The translations under genes were made by a program, and so were the position numbers. The notes below the pieces were generated by a model. It was not told where the DNA came from and did not search any database. It saw only the letters and a program-made list of their open reading frames with translations. A DNA stretch of 64,000 nucleotides from the NCBI GenBank assembly GCA_965207495.1, contig OZ242287.1, positions 2,542,001-2,606,000 of the forward strand. Reading direction: 5' to 3'. The stretch comes from Bin5 sp965207495. Lineage in GTDB: Bacteria; Chloroflexota; Anaerolineae; Caldilineales; Caldilineaceae. Positions within the stretch are counted from its first letter, which is position 1; each line of letters opens with the position of its first letter. Shown here piece after piece: positions 45,489 through 54,627 of the stretch.

Positions 45489-46727
45489 CTATCCGCCGGA
45501 AACGACCCGCAAGAACCTCTTCCTTCCGACCTGCAGCACGTTTTCCCCGCCGTTCGGGGTAAGCGACGTTTGCACGCCGTCGGAGACCGCAACCCCGTCG
45601 AGCCGCACGCCCCCTTGCTGAATCAGACGCCGCGCCTCGCCCTTGCTGCGAACCAGTCCCGCCGCACTCATCAAGTCCAGCAAATTCATCTCCTGCGACA
45701 ATCTGAACTGCGGAGCGTCGCTCGGCGCCGCCCCCTCGTGCATGCGCACCGCGTCCACAGCCGCCTGTTCCCCCCTTGCGTCACCGTGAAAGATACTGAC
45801 TATCTCTTTCGCCAGGGCCCTCTTCGCAGCCTGTGGCGCCAACTCGCCGCTCTCTATCTGTGCCACCATGCCATCGATCTGCTCTTGGCTCCAGCGGGTC
45901 ACCAACTCAGCGAAGTTCCGGAAAGTATGGTCCGGGAGGTTGACGACCTTGGTGAAAATCACACCTGGGGCCTCATCGATCCCAATATGATTGCCCGTCG
46001 ACTTGCTCATCCGCAAAAGACCGTCCGTCCCTACCAGAATCGGGAAGGTCAACACGACCTGTGGCCGCATGCCTCGTGCGTTCATCAAAGTGCGCCCTGC
46101 CATCAAATTGAACAGCTGGTCAGTGCCCCCTATCTGCACGTCCGTGTCCAGCATGATGGCATCATAACCTTGCATCAACGCATAGAAGAATTCGTGTAGC
46201 CAAATGGGCTCCCCTTTGGCATGCCGCTTGCTGAAATTGTCCCTGGCCAGGAACTGCTGCACCGTAAAGCTGCTCGCCAGCTGGATAACGCCGCCAAAGT
46301 CCAACTCGCCTAACCACCTGTGATTGTAGTCAACGACCGTCTTCTCAGGGTCCAGCACCCTGTGCGCCTGCTGGGTGAATGTCCGCGCATTTTCCATAGC
46401 CTCTTCTAGGCTCTGTTGCTTGCGCGCGCTCTCCTTGTCACTGGGGTCCCCAATCGTTCCCGTGAAGGTGCCAATCAGGAAGACGACCGTGTGACCAAGC
46501 TCTTGGAACTGCCTCAGCTTTCGCAGCGGAACCGTATGTCCCAGATGAAGATCGCTCGACGTGGGATCGAAGCCGCAATAGACGCGCAGCGGCTGGTCAT
46601 TCTCTTGGCTCCCTACAAGCCTCTGGCGCAGCTCCGCCTCCATATTGTCACGAGTCCGATCATCGCCAAACTCGACACCCCGCATCAATACAGCCATCTG
46701 CTCATCAACCGGCGGAAACTCAGGCAT
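45489..46727 (-). CDS. tyrS: Tyrosyl-tRNA synthetase
   Basis: This class I synthetase charges tRNA-Tyr. The 412-residue protein has HLGH at 61-64, TFTGTIGDPSDKES, the tyrosine-binding QIGGTDQLFN near residue 195, and LRMSKSTGN as the KMSKS loop near 240. The C-terminal S4 RNA-binding domain (about 345-412) has LVRSKGEARRLIQQGGVRLDG. The sequence is of the TyrRS branch with an N-terminal extension (DEQMAVLMRGVEF), as in many Chloroflexota and Proteobacteria. No T-box or other leader fits in the 155 bases upstream, unlike valS. A short 3' relative of the dispersed repeat lies upstream at about 46845. Confidence 0.95.
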   Translation of the reverse strand: MPEFPPVDEQMAVLMRGVEFGDDRTRDNMEAELRQRLVGSQENDQPLRVYCGFDPTSSDLHLGHTVPLRKLRQFQELGHTVVFLIGTFTGTIGDPSDKESARKQQSLEEAMENARTFTQQAHRVLDPEKTVVDYNHRWLGELDFGGVIQLASSFTVQQFLARDNFSKRHAKGEPIWLHEFFYALMQGYDAIMLDTDVQIGGTDQLFNLMAGRTLMNARGMRPQVVLTFPILVGTDGLLRMSKSTGNHIGIDEAPGVIFTKVVNLPDHTFRNFAELVTRWSQEQIDGMVAQIESGELAPQAAKRALAKEIVSIFHGDARGEQAAVDAVRMHEGAAPSDAPQFRLSQEMNLLDLMSAAGLVRSKGEARRLIQQGGVRLDGVAVSDGVQTSLTPNGGENVLQVGRKRFLRVVSGG

Positions 46728-46882
46728 ATCTCAACTCCTCAAATCTGCGACCCATCTCCCAAGTAAAATCCAATACTTAACCAATTGCGGTTCGCGAACG
46801 GTCACCAACAACGCCCGCCGCCTAAAACCACCAACCACTGAACCCTGACCACTACAGTTCCCCCGCCTGCGGGCCTAACTAC

Positions 46883-48619
46883 TCAAAACTTGGGCTGCGC
46901 AATCGTCTCCACAGGGTCCCGCCCCAACAGGAAGTCAAAGTCCATTCCCTGCGGCGCCTGCATAACATGGTCTAAGAACAACTTACCATAGCCCCGTCGG
47001 TACGCCGGCTGCGGCTGTCGCCACTCGGCGAGCCGCCTTTGCATCTCTTCTGGCTCGACTCGCAATTCAAGCCGCCTCCCCGGCACATCCAACTCGATCT
47101 CGTCTCCCGTGCGTACAACCGCCAGAGGTCCGCCTACTGCAGCCTCCGGCGCTGCGTGCAGAACGATCGTACCAAAGGCCGTACCGCTCATCCTTGCATC
47201 AGAGATACGCACCATATCGCGTACGCCCTCTTTTAGCAACTTTTTGGGAATCGGTAGATTCCCCACTTCCGGCATGCCCGGTCCCCCAATTGGCCCCGCA
47301 TTCTGCAGTACCAGAATGTCCTCGGGACTGACGTCCAGATCCGGATCGTCGATTCTCTCCTGCAGATCGGCAATACCGTCGAATACGATGGCCCGCCCCC
47401 TATGCTGCATCAGTCCCGGCGAGGCGGCCGCATGCTTGATTACAGCCCCCGCCGGCGCCAGATTGCCGCGCAGGATCGCCAGCCCGCCCTCCCCCTTCAA
47501 CGGTTTGTCCAGAGAGTGAATCACCTCACTATCGACAATGTCGCTATCCACAACGTTCTCCGCGACTGTCCGCCCCGTGACGGTAAGCGCATCGCCATGA
47601 AGCAGGGGCAGGAGCTGCCGCAAAACCGCCGCCACGCCGCCGGCATAGAAAAAGTCCTCCATCTGAAAAGAGCCCGCTGGCCGTAAATTGGCAAGCAACG
47701 GTGTCCGCCGGCTGAAAGAGTCGAACAGGTCCAGCGGCAGATCGATGCCAAGCCGCCCCGCTAGCGCCGGCAAATGCACCACCGCGTTCGTGCTTCCCCC
47801 CAGGGCGCACAGCAGAGTAATCGCGTTCTCCATCGACTCTCGCGTCAGAACCTGCGACGGGCGCAGCCCCTCTTCCGCCATCCCCACTATGCGCCGCCCG
47901 GCCCTCTCAGCCAGAAGTATGCGCCGCGAATCTGCTGCCGGTATCGCCCCGTTCCCAGGTAAAGAGATGCCCAACGCCTCCGTCAGCGAATTCATCGTCG
48001 AAGCGGTACCCATCACCATGCAGTGGCCCCGGCTTCGCACCAGATTCTCCTCCACCTCCGCATACTCGCCATCGCTGAGATTGCCCGCCCGGTACTCAGT
48101 CGTCAGGCGGCGGCAATCAGTGCATGCCCCCAGCGTCTGACCGCGCCAGTGCCCGTTCAACATTGGCCCGCCTGAGACGAGCAATGCCGGCAGGTCAGCG
48201 CTCGCAACACCCATCAACGCTGCCGGCGTCGTCTTATCGCACCCGCACAGCACGACCACTCCGTCCATCGGATTGCCGCGTATCATCTCCTCGGTGTCCA
48301 TGGCCGCCAGGTTGCGCCATAGCATCGAAGTGGGCGTCAGGTAGATCTCCCCCAGGCTGATAGTCGGAAACTCCAGTGGAAACCCCCCCGCCTGCCAGAC
48401 GCCCCTCTTGACCGCCTCCACCAGCTCGGGGAAGTGCGCATGGCAGTTATTCATCTCGCTATACGTGTTCAGAATACCAATCAGAGGACGGTTCATGACC
48501 GCCCGGTCGAAGCCAAGCGAGCGGGTGAACGCCCTGTGCATCAGCCCCGCCGCGTCAGGTTCATTGAAAAACGCGCGCCCGCGGGCGTCCTCTGTCATCT
48601 CAGTCAGTTTCTCAGTCAC
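46883..48619 (-). CDS. IlvD/Edd family dehydratase (sugar-acid dehydratase type)
   Basis: This iron-sulfur dehydratase has 578 residues from the GTG at 48619. Cluster ligands are expected at NTYSEMNNCHAHF (Cys near residue 60), VVLCGCDKTTPAALMG (near 123-137) and LGACTDCRRL (near 165-175). The catalytic-loop region reads GPIGGPGMPEVG near 456, and SDARMSGTAFG holds the conserved Ser near 485. The Asn-rich start and the length match the arabonate/xylonate dehydratase branch better than branched-chain DHAD, though the substrate is not proven. The frame is open to 48661; two tandem GTTGGAGGAAA units precede the GTG and act as its ribosome-binding site. Confidence 0.88.
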   Translation of the reverse strand: MTEKLTEMTEDARGRAFFNEPDAAGLMHRAFTRSLGFDRAVMNRPLIGILNTYSEMNNCHAHFPELVEAVKRGVWQAGGFPLEFPTISLGEIYLTPTSMLWRNLAAMDTEEMIRGNPMDGVVVLCGCDKTTPAALMGVASADLPALLVSGGPMLNGHWRGQTLGACTDCRRLTTEYRAGNLSDGEYAEVEENLVRSRGHCMVMGTASTMNSLTEALGISLPGNGAIPAADSRRILLAERAGRRIVGMAEEGLRPSQVLTRESMENAITLLCALGGSTNAVVHLPALAGRLGIDLPLDLFDSFSRRTPLLANLRPAGSFQMEDFFYAGGVAAVLRQLLPLLHGDALTVTGRTVAENVVDSDIVDSEVIHSLDKPLKGEGGLAILRGNLAPAGAVIKHAAASPGLMQHRGRAIVFDGIADLQERIDDPDLDVSPEDILVLQNAGPIGGPGMPEVGNLPIPKKLLKEGVRDMVRISDARMSGTAFGTIVLHAAPEAAVGGPLAVVRTGDEIELDVPGRRLELRVEPEEMQRRLAEWRQPQPAYRRGYGKLFLDHVMQAPQGMDFDFLLGRDPVETIAQPKF

Positions 48620-48682
48620 TTTTCCTCCAACTCTGCCGCTCTTTCCTCCAACGCGATGCAAACCGTCGCCGCCGCGAGCCGC

Positions 48683-49984
48683 TCAAGGTGATATCTGCAG
48701 GCGGTAAATGTTCCCGTTATCGCTGTCGCTCACCAATAGACTGTCAGGGTCGCCCGCCGTGATTCCAACCAGCTTCCGCAGAGGCAGACCACCCGCAAGC
48801 ACCCAGGCCTCCAGGTCCTCTACGTCGTTACCGGAAATCCTGAGAATGCCGCCCTGCTCCGGTTGAGTGACGTAAATGACCCCATCGCTGTCAAGGGCCA
48901 GGTGGGGCCCGTCGACACTGTTAGCTGTGACCAGCGGCCACAGATTCAGCAACTCCCCGGACGCGTCAAATCGCAGCACGGAAGTCATTCCCGCCGTAGC
49001 TACGAAAATAGAACTGTCAGGCTGAAAGACGACATCAACGGGCTGCAGATCGGTACCCTCAAAATCAGTCGAGATGCGGATCAACTCCTGTCCCGAAATG
49101 TCGAACGCGGCAACAGCCAGCGCCGGTGTCATGGCCAACCAGATCCGACCCTGGCCGTCAACATCCAGCCCCCTGCTCCTGTCCGCAGCCCCGTCAGGAA
49201 TAGGTACTACCTCTCGCAACACGCCGTCAGGACCGTGGATACTCACCTGGCCGCCATCGCCGGCGTCCAGGACGTAGACATTCCCTTCCTCGTCCGCCGC
49301 CACGTCGACCGGTTCCACGAATGGCCGGTCTGAACGGTCTATCTGGGCGATCTGCTGACCTGCGCCGTCCAGTACGAACAGCGCCCCTTGGCCTGGGTCG
49401 ACAACGTATATGTTTCCATTCGCCGTGGTAACGCCCCGCGGTCGTTCAAAACCGGTGCCTACCGTCTCGAACTCTGTGGTCTTTTCTTCCCCCGTAAACG
49501 GGGTTACGATATCCAAGGGCAAGGCCATGCCCGGCACGCCCCCGGGGACAGCTTCGGCGCTCTCCCCTTCCAATGGTGGCTGCGCTTGCGAATCCACCCT
49601 CCTGAAATTATCCCTCGCAACCGCGCCTACCAGGACCACCAGCAACAGCAACGGACTCCCGCTCCAAAGCACGAGCGTTCGGATACCACCCCCCACTTTC
49701 TCTAGAAGAGTCGCTCTGGGACGATCACGTGCTCTGTTCGGTAACGCTTCAACCTCTGCTTCTGTCCTCTCCTCCACCGCCTCTTCTACACCAAGCCTGG
49801 TCTCGGCCACTTCCGACTCTTCGCTTATCTCGTCGGATCTGACTACCTCCTGGCCGCCCGCCTCCCACCTCGCGCCCGGTTCCCCCTCCGACAAGGAACC
49901 GCCGCACTGGTCACAGAATCTGGCCTCACGCCTGACCAAAGAGTCGCAATTGGGACAGAATAAGACCGTCTCTTCTCTCGACAT
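48683..49984 (-). CDS. Zinc-ribbon, single-pass membrane protein with NHL-like propeller
   Basis: The 433-residue protein has an N-terminal zinc ribbon (FCPNC and FCDQC, residues about 9-29), an acidic region, one transmembrane helix (about 95-120) and a C-terminal six-repeat NHL-like propeller (about 178-433), so the propeller would face outside. The repeats include ERPRGVTTANGNIYVVDPGQ, EPVDVAADEEGNVYVLDAG and DRSRGLDVDGQGRIWLAM. The propeller is closely similar to the C-terminal domain of the upstream 1440-residue protein. The ATG at 49984 follows AAGGA. It is the last gene of the glycosyltransferase-like cluster. No enzyme active site is seen, so it may bind glycan or protein partners. 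Confidence 0.82.
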   Translation of the reverse strand: MSREETVLFCPNCDSLVRREARFCDQCGGSLSEGEPGARWEAGGQEVVRSDEISEESEVAETRLGVEEAVEERTEAEVEALPNRARDRPRATLLEKVGGGIRTLVLWSGSPLLLLVVLVGAVARDNFRRVDSQAQPPLEGESAEAVPGGVPGMALPLDIVTPFTGEEKTTEFETVGTGFERPRGVTTANGNIYVVDPGQGALFVLDGAGQQIAQIDRSDRPFVEPVDVAADEEGNVYVLDAGDGGQVSIHGPDGVLREVVPIPDGAADRSRGLDVDGQGRIWLAMTPALAVAAFDISGQELIRISTDFEGTDLQPVDVVFQPDSSIFVATAGMTSVLRFDASGELLNLWPLVTANSVDGPHLALDSDGVIYVTQPEQGGILRISGNDVEDLEAWVLAGGLPLRKLVGITAGDPDSLLVSDSDNGNIYRLQISP

Positions 49985-50217
49985 GTCCTTCTCAGGTTTT
50001 CGATACATGGTGTCCTACGGCCAGCGGTCGCAGTTATGAATGACAATGAGGATGAAAGGATTTGACCCGAAGAGAAAACCCAGTCTGCCCCAGGACTTCC
50101 GCGCGCCCTGGCCGAAAGCAACAGAAAACGCCGCCGTCCCCCCGGGTCGGCAACTCCGAATGCAGCCTGGGACAACCAGAAATGAAGACTGCAACCGCAG
50201 TCCGGTCCTTGTTCGCC

Positions 50218-53200
50218 CTACGGCAAGACAGGAACGCGGTAAATATTGCCGTTCTCGCTGTCGGTCACCAACAGGTCGCCTTCAGGACCCACACTGACGC
50301 CAATCAGCTTGCGAATCGTTTGACTCGACGGTAGCGCCCATACCCCAATACTCTCGCCATCGTCTAACGGGATCCGCACAAAGCCTCCCAGTTCCGGCTG
50401 TGTGACGTACAGCGCCCCTGCCTCGTCCAGCGCCATGTGCGGGCCGTCCACACTGTTTGCCGTAGACAGAGGCCACAATTTCAGCGGTTCGCCGCGTATA
50501 TCAAAACGAATCACCGCGGTCGTACCCACCGTCGAAACGTAAACGGCATCGTCAGCATGGTAAGCGACGTCAACCGGTTGGAAGTCCCCTTGGCTGAACA
50601 CAGTCGAGATGCGGGCCAGCTCCCGCCCCTCCACGTCAAATGCCGCCACGGCAAGCGCAGGAGTGAGTGCCAGCCAGATGCGGCCCGCCTCGTCTACGTC
50701 AATACCTCTGCTTCTGTCCGCAATGTTATCAGACAACGGAACCGCTCGCACAAAGTCACCGGCCGAGTCATGGATCGACACCTGGCCCTCGCCCCCAGCA
50801 TCGAGAACATAAATGTTTCCGTCCACGTCTGCAGCGACATCGACCGGCTCGCTGAATCGCCGGTTCGAGCGGCGAACCTGGGCGATCTCCTGCCCGCTCG
50901 GATCCAGTACGAACAGCGACTGCTGGCCTGGATCGACGACATACAACATGCCGTTGGCCGCGGCAATCCCTCGCGGCCGTTCAAATATGTCGCTTACCTC
51001 TTCAAACGCAGCCGTCTGCTCCACATCCACCGGTAAGAGCGATACATCAAGAGGTAGGCCCGCCAGCGACTCCTCCGCAGTTCTGTCGAATATCGCCAGG
51101 TCCTCTACCGAAAGATGGTCGTAGTTTCCCTGGGGAGGAATGAGCGCCTCGGCCTGCACCAGCGTCCGCTCCTGTCCCGGCGGCGCCCAGTGAAGGTTGA
51201 CGTGATAATGCGAAGTGCGCGCCACATAGCGGATCCGAATGTCATGCAGTCCCGCCGTCAAAGTAATCGCGTCTTCATCGTACTGATTTGGCTCAGGGCT
51301 TGCAGCCACCGCGATGTCGTCGACCCACAGTTCGGACTCGTCTATAGACTCGATCCCCAATCGGTAAACACCGTCAACCGGTGCCGCCAGCTTCCCCTCC
51401 CACTCCACCGTGTACGGACGTGGCAAAGGAATATCGTGAAAATAGAGATTGATCTGCGGGTCAATTCGAGTGAATGCCGGCGGGTCCTCCCAGTCCCCAT
51501 TGGCGTAGTATCTTCCCAGAAGCCCGTTGCTCGTCACAGGCGGCACATGAAGAGCCGACGACGGCACGATCTGCTCCGCCTCGCCCGGACGCTGCCACGA
51601 AAGGGATACAGGACCATCGCCGCCGACCGCGCGAATGCGGACCCTGTGAAGTCCTATTGCCAGCTTCAGGGCTGCCGTAGTTTCCCAACCCTCTGCCGTC
51701 TGGTCCGGTTCCCCCTCTTCTCTGATCTCGCCCACTAGCGCCTCGTCTATGTACAGTTCAGCAGCCCCGGGAGCGCGCAGGATCAGCTTGTGCGGGCCAT
51801 ACTCTTCGATGTTGAGAACCCCCGTCCACTCCGCCGAAAATGCTCCGGAAAGAGGAGCCTCGCCGGGCCAATTCACGGATACAGTGGCATGCCTCTCAAC
51901 AGTGACCGGGCTGCCCGTCCACCCATCACCTTCAAAGTAGGCAACGTCCAAACCTTGTATCGAGGAGATGTCCTCCGGGCTGAGGCGGGCCTCATAGAGG
52001 ACGGTAGGTCCGCCAAAGGGTGGCTTATGTTCGATAAATTCACCGTTCGGATAAAAGCTCCTGGCCTGCTCGAAGAAATTCCGGCGCTCAGGATCCATCA
52101 GAAAGAGCGCGTTACGATCGGACGAAAGCGGCATTGGCAGCGTTTCGGTATACTTGATCGCCCGGTAATACGGCACCGAGCTGCCCACGAAACGTACCGA
52201 TGGATGCCCGGCATAGTGCGAAGTCAGATAGACGTCTGTGTCACTGCTGTCGATATGCTCTGCGACCACAGACGCCGCGATCGTTTCTCCAGTGGAGTAT
52301 GCGTTCCAGACGGCAAAATCATTCACCTGCTGAACGAAGTACGTCCTGAAATTGTTAATACCTACTGCCGCAAGTAGCACTGCAAGGAAAACGGCCGGCG
52401 TGCCTCGCCACAGAATGACATACCGGAAACGCTCAGCTAACTTGCTGCCTGCCCCATAGAATCTGCTGTAACTATCTCCAACACCTGCCTCGCCCTCCTC
52501 CTCCTTCACACCCCACCCATGCAAAGAAGCCGCGCGCCAGTTCTGCCACAGCAACGCCAACGGGAGCAGGACAAGAATATACGCCACCGGCAACGTGCCG
52601 ATGGCGCGCAATGACTGCGGCGCCTCGAAGCTGAGCGAAAACACGCCTCCTGCCAGCAGACCGAAAAACCACAGTATGAAAAGCAGAAATCGGGGGCGCC
52701 AGAAGCGGCTTAGGCTGAGCCCAAGGCCCAATATCAACAGACCGCCCGCCACCGGCGCAAGCATCGGCTCCCCTGGCAGGTTATGACGGCCGTTAGGATC
52801 GCCGCGAACGTTGTACATGAGCAGGTGAGTGACCGCGTTTTCCCGTACCTTCCCCCAGACCTCGTCCTCCCCATACTCCTCAAAAATCGAAACGGTTCGC
52901 GTCCGTTCCAGGTACCGGTCAAGTCGGGCAAAAGCAAAAGTGGCCAGCGGCGCCAGGAATAACAGTACGCCCATCGCCAGCACCACAAGACCCTTCCACT
53001 GCGAAAGAATGAGCGGCCAGTTCGAGATCAGAAGATACAAAACAAACACCGAAACAACCGCGAGAAACAACTGAAATGCGTAGTACGTGTTCAGGCCAAA
53101 CCCCAGGAATAACCCGGCCCACAGATAGTCGGTCAATCGGCCTCTCCGCAACGCTTTGAACAAGAGGCCGATCGCCAAAAAGACAAACAATGTCATCAGA

Positions 53201-54540
53201 ATGTTAAACATTCCGATTCGGCTGAAATTTACGCTCCAGCGAGAGACAGCGATCAGAAAAGCCAGCGCAAGCGCAGGGCCGCGGCCAAACAGTTGGCTCC
53301 CGGCCAGATACGCCGCCGGCACCGACAACACACCCGTGATGACGGTGGCCAGACGAACGACAAATGTGATCTTAGGCAATAGAGTAAACAGAAAGGAGAT
53401 CAGATAGACATAGTGTTCAGGCCCCATCAACGCGCTTACATACAGCGGCCTATAGTCTGGCTCACTAAGTATTCGCTGGGCTTCCAGCCCGGCCGTGGCT
53501 TCGTCATACCACGTGCCCGCAGGGAACTCGGGCAGCAGATAGACCCGCATGAACATACCTAAACAGATGATCAGTAAGACTAGCAGGCGCTGGCCCGTGC
53601 TCCAGGGACTCTGTCGCGCGTCCGAGTTTCTGTCCCTTCTTGATTCTGAAGTCGTCTGAGGATATTCCGCGCTGCCCCGCTGCACACCTGCACGTTGCCT
53701 TCCCAGAACGCGTTGTGCTAAGTAAACACAACCAATGAGAAGCAGGATGCTCGCCCAGTGCAGCTGCCAGAAGCTGTCGGGAGGCCGGTCCGGGTTCGTC
53801 AACAGTCGTTCCAAAGACCAACCCGCAAACACGCCCGGAACTAACACGATTGCAAGCAACCACAATGGGTTGAACTGTTTCAGCTGCCCATGGTCGCCTA
53901 ACGCAGGTAGAGCAAAGTCCGTACTTCTTCGAAAAGCCCAGAGGGCCACCAGGATTGCAGCGCCGAAAAGACCGACCGCAGGCAACGTCTGCCCGCGTCC
54001 TAGCAGCCACTGACCGCTCACCGCGCCAATAATTGCCAACACACCCCAAAAGACGTTAGCTCGGACCGTCCCCGCCGCGCCAAGATGGGCAACCTGTTCC
54101 AAAGAAATCCCTCCGCCGGCTTCAGTTCGCCCGCCCCCAGCAGAAGGCCGGCCCTGGTCAAAGGCATCTGCTGGGTCCGGCTTCACTAGAGGCCCAACCA
54201 GCCTCCCTATGGCCGACCCCTGAACTGCCGCAAAGGTGCCTCCCCAAAGGGCTCGCCATCCGCCGTGGGTTGAATCGTCGGGTTTCGGGCTCGCTCCAGT
54301 GGCGCCGGCGGGGACCTCTGTCCTTGCTGTTTCCCTCTCCTCGACGCCTTCCCCTGCCAGCGAATTTCCGCAGGCATGGCAAAAACGCTGCCCGTTGTCA
54401 CACTCCTCGCCGCATTGGGCGCAGTCCACCGTCGCTGGCAGACCTCCGCCGCAATACTCGCAGAAATTCGCCGTGGGACGGTTGGCGTGCCCGCAAGCAG
54501 TGCAGCTCCTCTGCCCCCTGATTCCTTCCGTGTTCAGCAT
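50218..54540 (-). CDS. Large GT-C-like glycosyltransferase fused to zinc ribbons, PA14 domains and NHL propeller
   Basis: The 1440-residue protein starts with two zinc ribbons (CTACGHANRPTANFCEYCG and CAQCGEECDNGQRFCHACG, residues 13-58). About a dozen transmembrane helices span 165-770. The outer loop after the first long helix has GTWYDEATAGLEAQRI, the acidic motif of GT39/PMT-type GT-C enzymes that use polyprenyl-phosphate sugars. From about 862 and 1005 there are two PA14-like carbohydrate-binding domains (second: GLLGRYYANGDWEDPPAF), and from about 1185 the NHL propeller. The domain set suggests sugar transfer to and binding of a surface glycan or protein. Donor and acceptor are unknown. 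No other start fits better. Confidence 0.8.
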   Translation of the reverse strand: MLNTEGIRGQRSCTACGHANRPTANFCEYCGGGLPATVDCAQCGEECDNGQRFCHACGNSLAGEGVEERETARTEVPAGATGASPKPDDSTHGGWRALWGGTFAAVQGSAIGRLVGPLVKPDPADAFDQGRPSAGGGRTEAGGGISLEQVAHLGAAGTVRANVFWGVLAIIGAVSGQWLLGRGQTLPAVGLFGAAILVALWAFRRSTDFALPALGDHGQLKQFNPLWLLAIVLVPGVFAGWSLERLLTNPDRPPDSFWQLHWASILLLIGCVYLAQRVLGRQRAGVQRGSAEYPQTTSESRRDRNSDARQSPWSTGQRLLVLLIICLGMFMRVYLLPEFPAGTWYDEATAGLEAQRILSEPDYRPLYVSALMGPEHYVYLISFLFTLLPKITFVVRLATVITGVLSVPAAYLAGSQLFGRGPALALAFLIAVSRWSVNFSRIGMFNILMTLFVFLAIGLLFKALRRGRLTDYLWAGLFLGFGLNTYYAFQLFLAVVSVFVLYLLISNWPLILSQWKGLVVLAMGVLLFLAPLATFAFARLDRYLERTRTVSIFEEYGEDEVWGKVRENAVTHLLMYNVRGDPNGRHNLPGEPMLAPVAGGLLILGLGLSLSRFWRPRFLLFILWFFGLLAGGVFSLSFEAPQSLRAIGTLPVAYILVLLPLALLWQNWRAASLHGWGVKEEEGEAGVGDSYSRFYGAGSKLAERFRYVILWRGTPAVFLAVLLAAVGINNFRTYFVQQVNDFAVWNAYSTGETIAASVVAEHIDSSDTDVYLTSHYAGHPSVRFVGSSVPYYRAIKYTETLPMPLSSDRNALFLMDPERRNFFEQARSFYPNGEFIEHKPPFGGPTVLYEARLSPEDISSIQGLDVAYFEGDGWTGSPVTVERHATVSVNWPGEAPLSGAFSAEWTGVLNIEEYGPHKLILRAPGAAELYIDEALVGEIREEGEPDQTAEGWETTAALKLAIGLHRVRIRAVGGDGPVSLSWQRPGEAEQIVPSSALHVPPVTSNGLLGRYYANGDWEDPPAFTRIDPQINLYFHDIPLPRPYTVEWEGKLAAPVDGVYRLGIESIDESELWVDDIAVAASPEPNQYDEDAITLTAGLHDIRIRYVARTSHYHVNLHWAPPGQERTLVQAEALIPPQGNYDHLSVEDLAIFDRTAEESLAGLPLDVSLLPVDVEQTAAFEEVSDIFERPRGIAAANGMLYVVDPGQQSLFVLDPSGQEIAQVRRSNRRFSEPVDVAADVDGNIYVLDAGGEGQVSIHDSAGDFVRAVPLSDNIADRSRGIDVDEAGRIWLALTPALAVAAFDVEGRELARISTVFSQGDFQPVDVAYHADDAVYVSTVGTTAVIRFDIRGEPLKLWPLSTANSVDGPHMALDEAGALYVTQPELGGFVRIPLDDGESIGVWALPSSQTIRKLIGVSVGPEGDLLVTDSENGNIYRVPVLP

Positions 54541-54627
54541 GGGCCTGTCACTTCATTCCTTCATTTATCAATGTTATATGGAAAATTCACAGGAAAACGT
54601 GCTGGCGTGAACTCGTTCGAACTTCGG

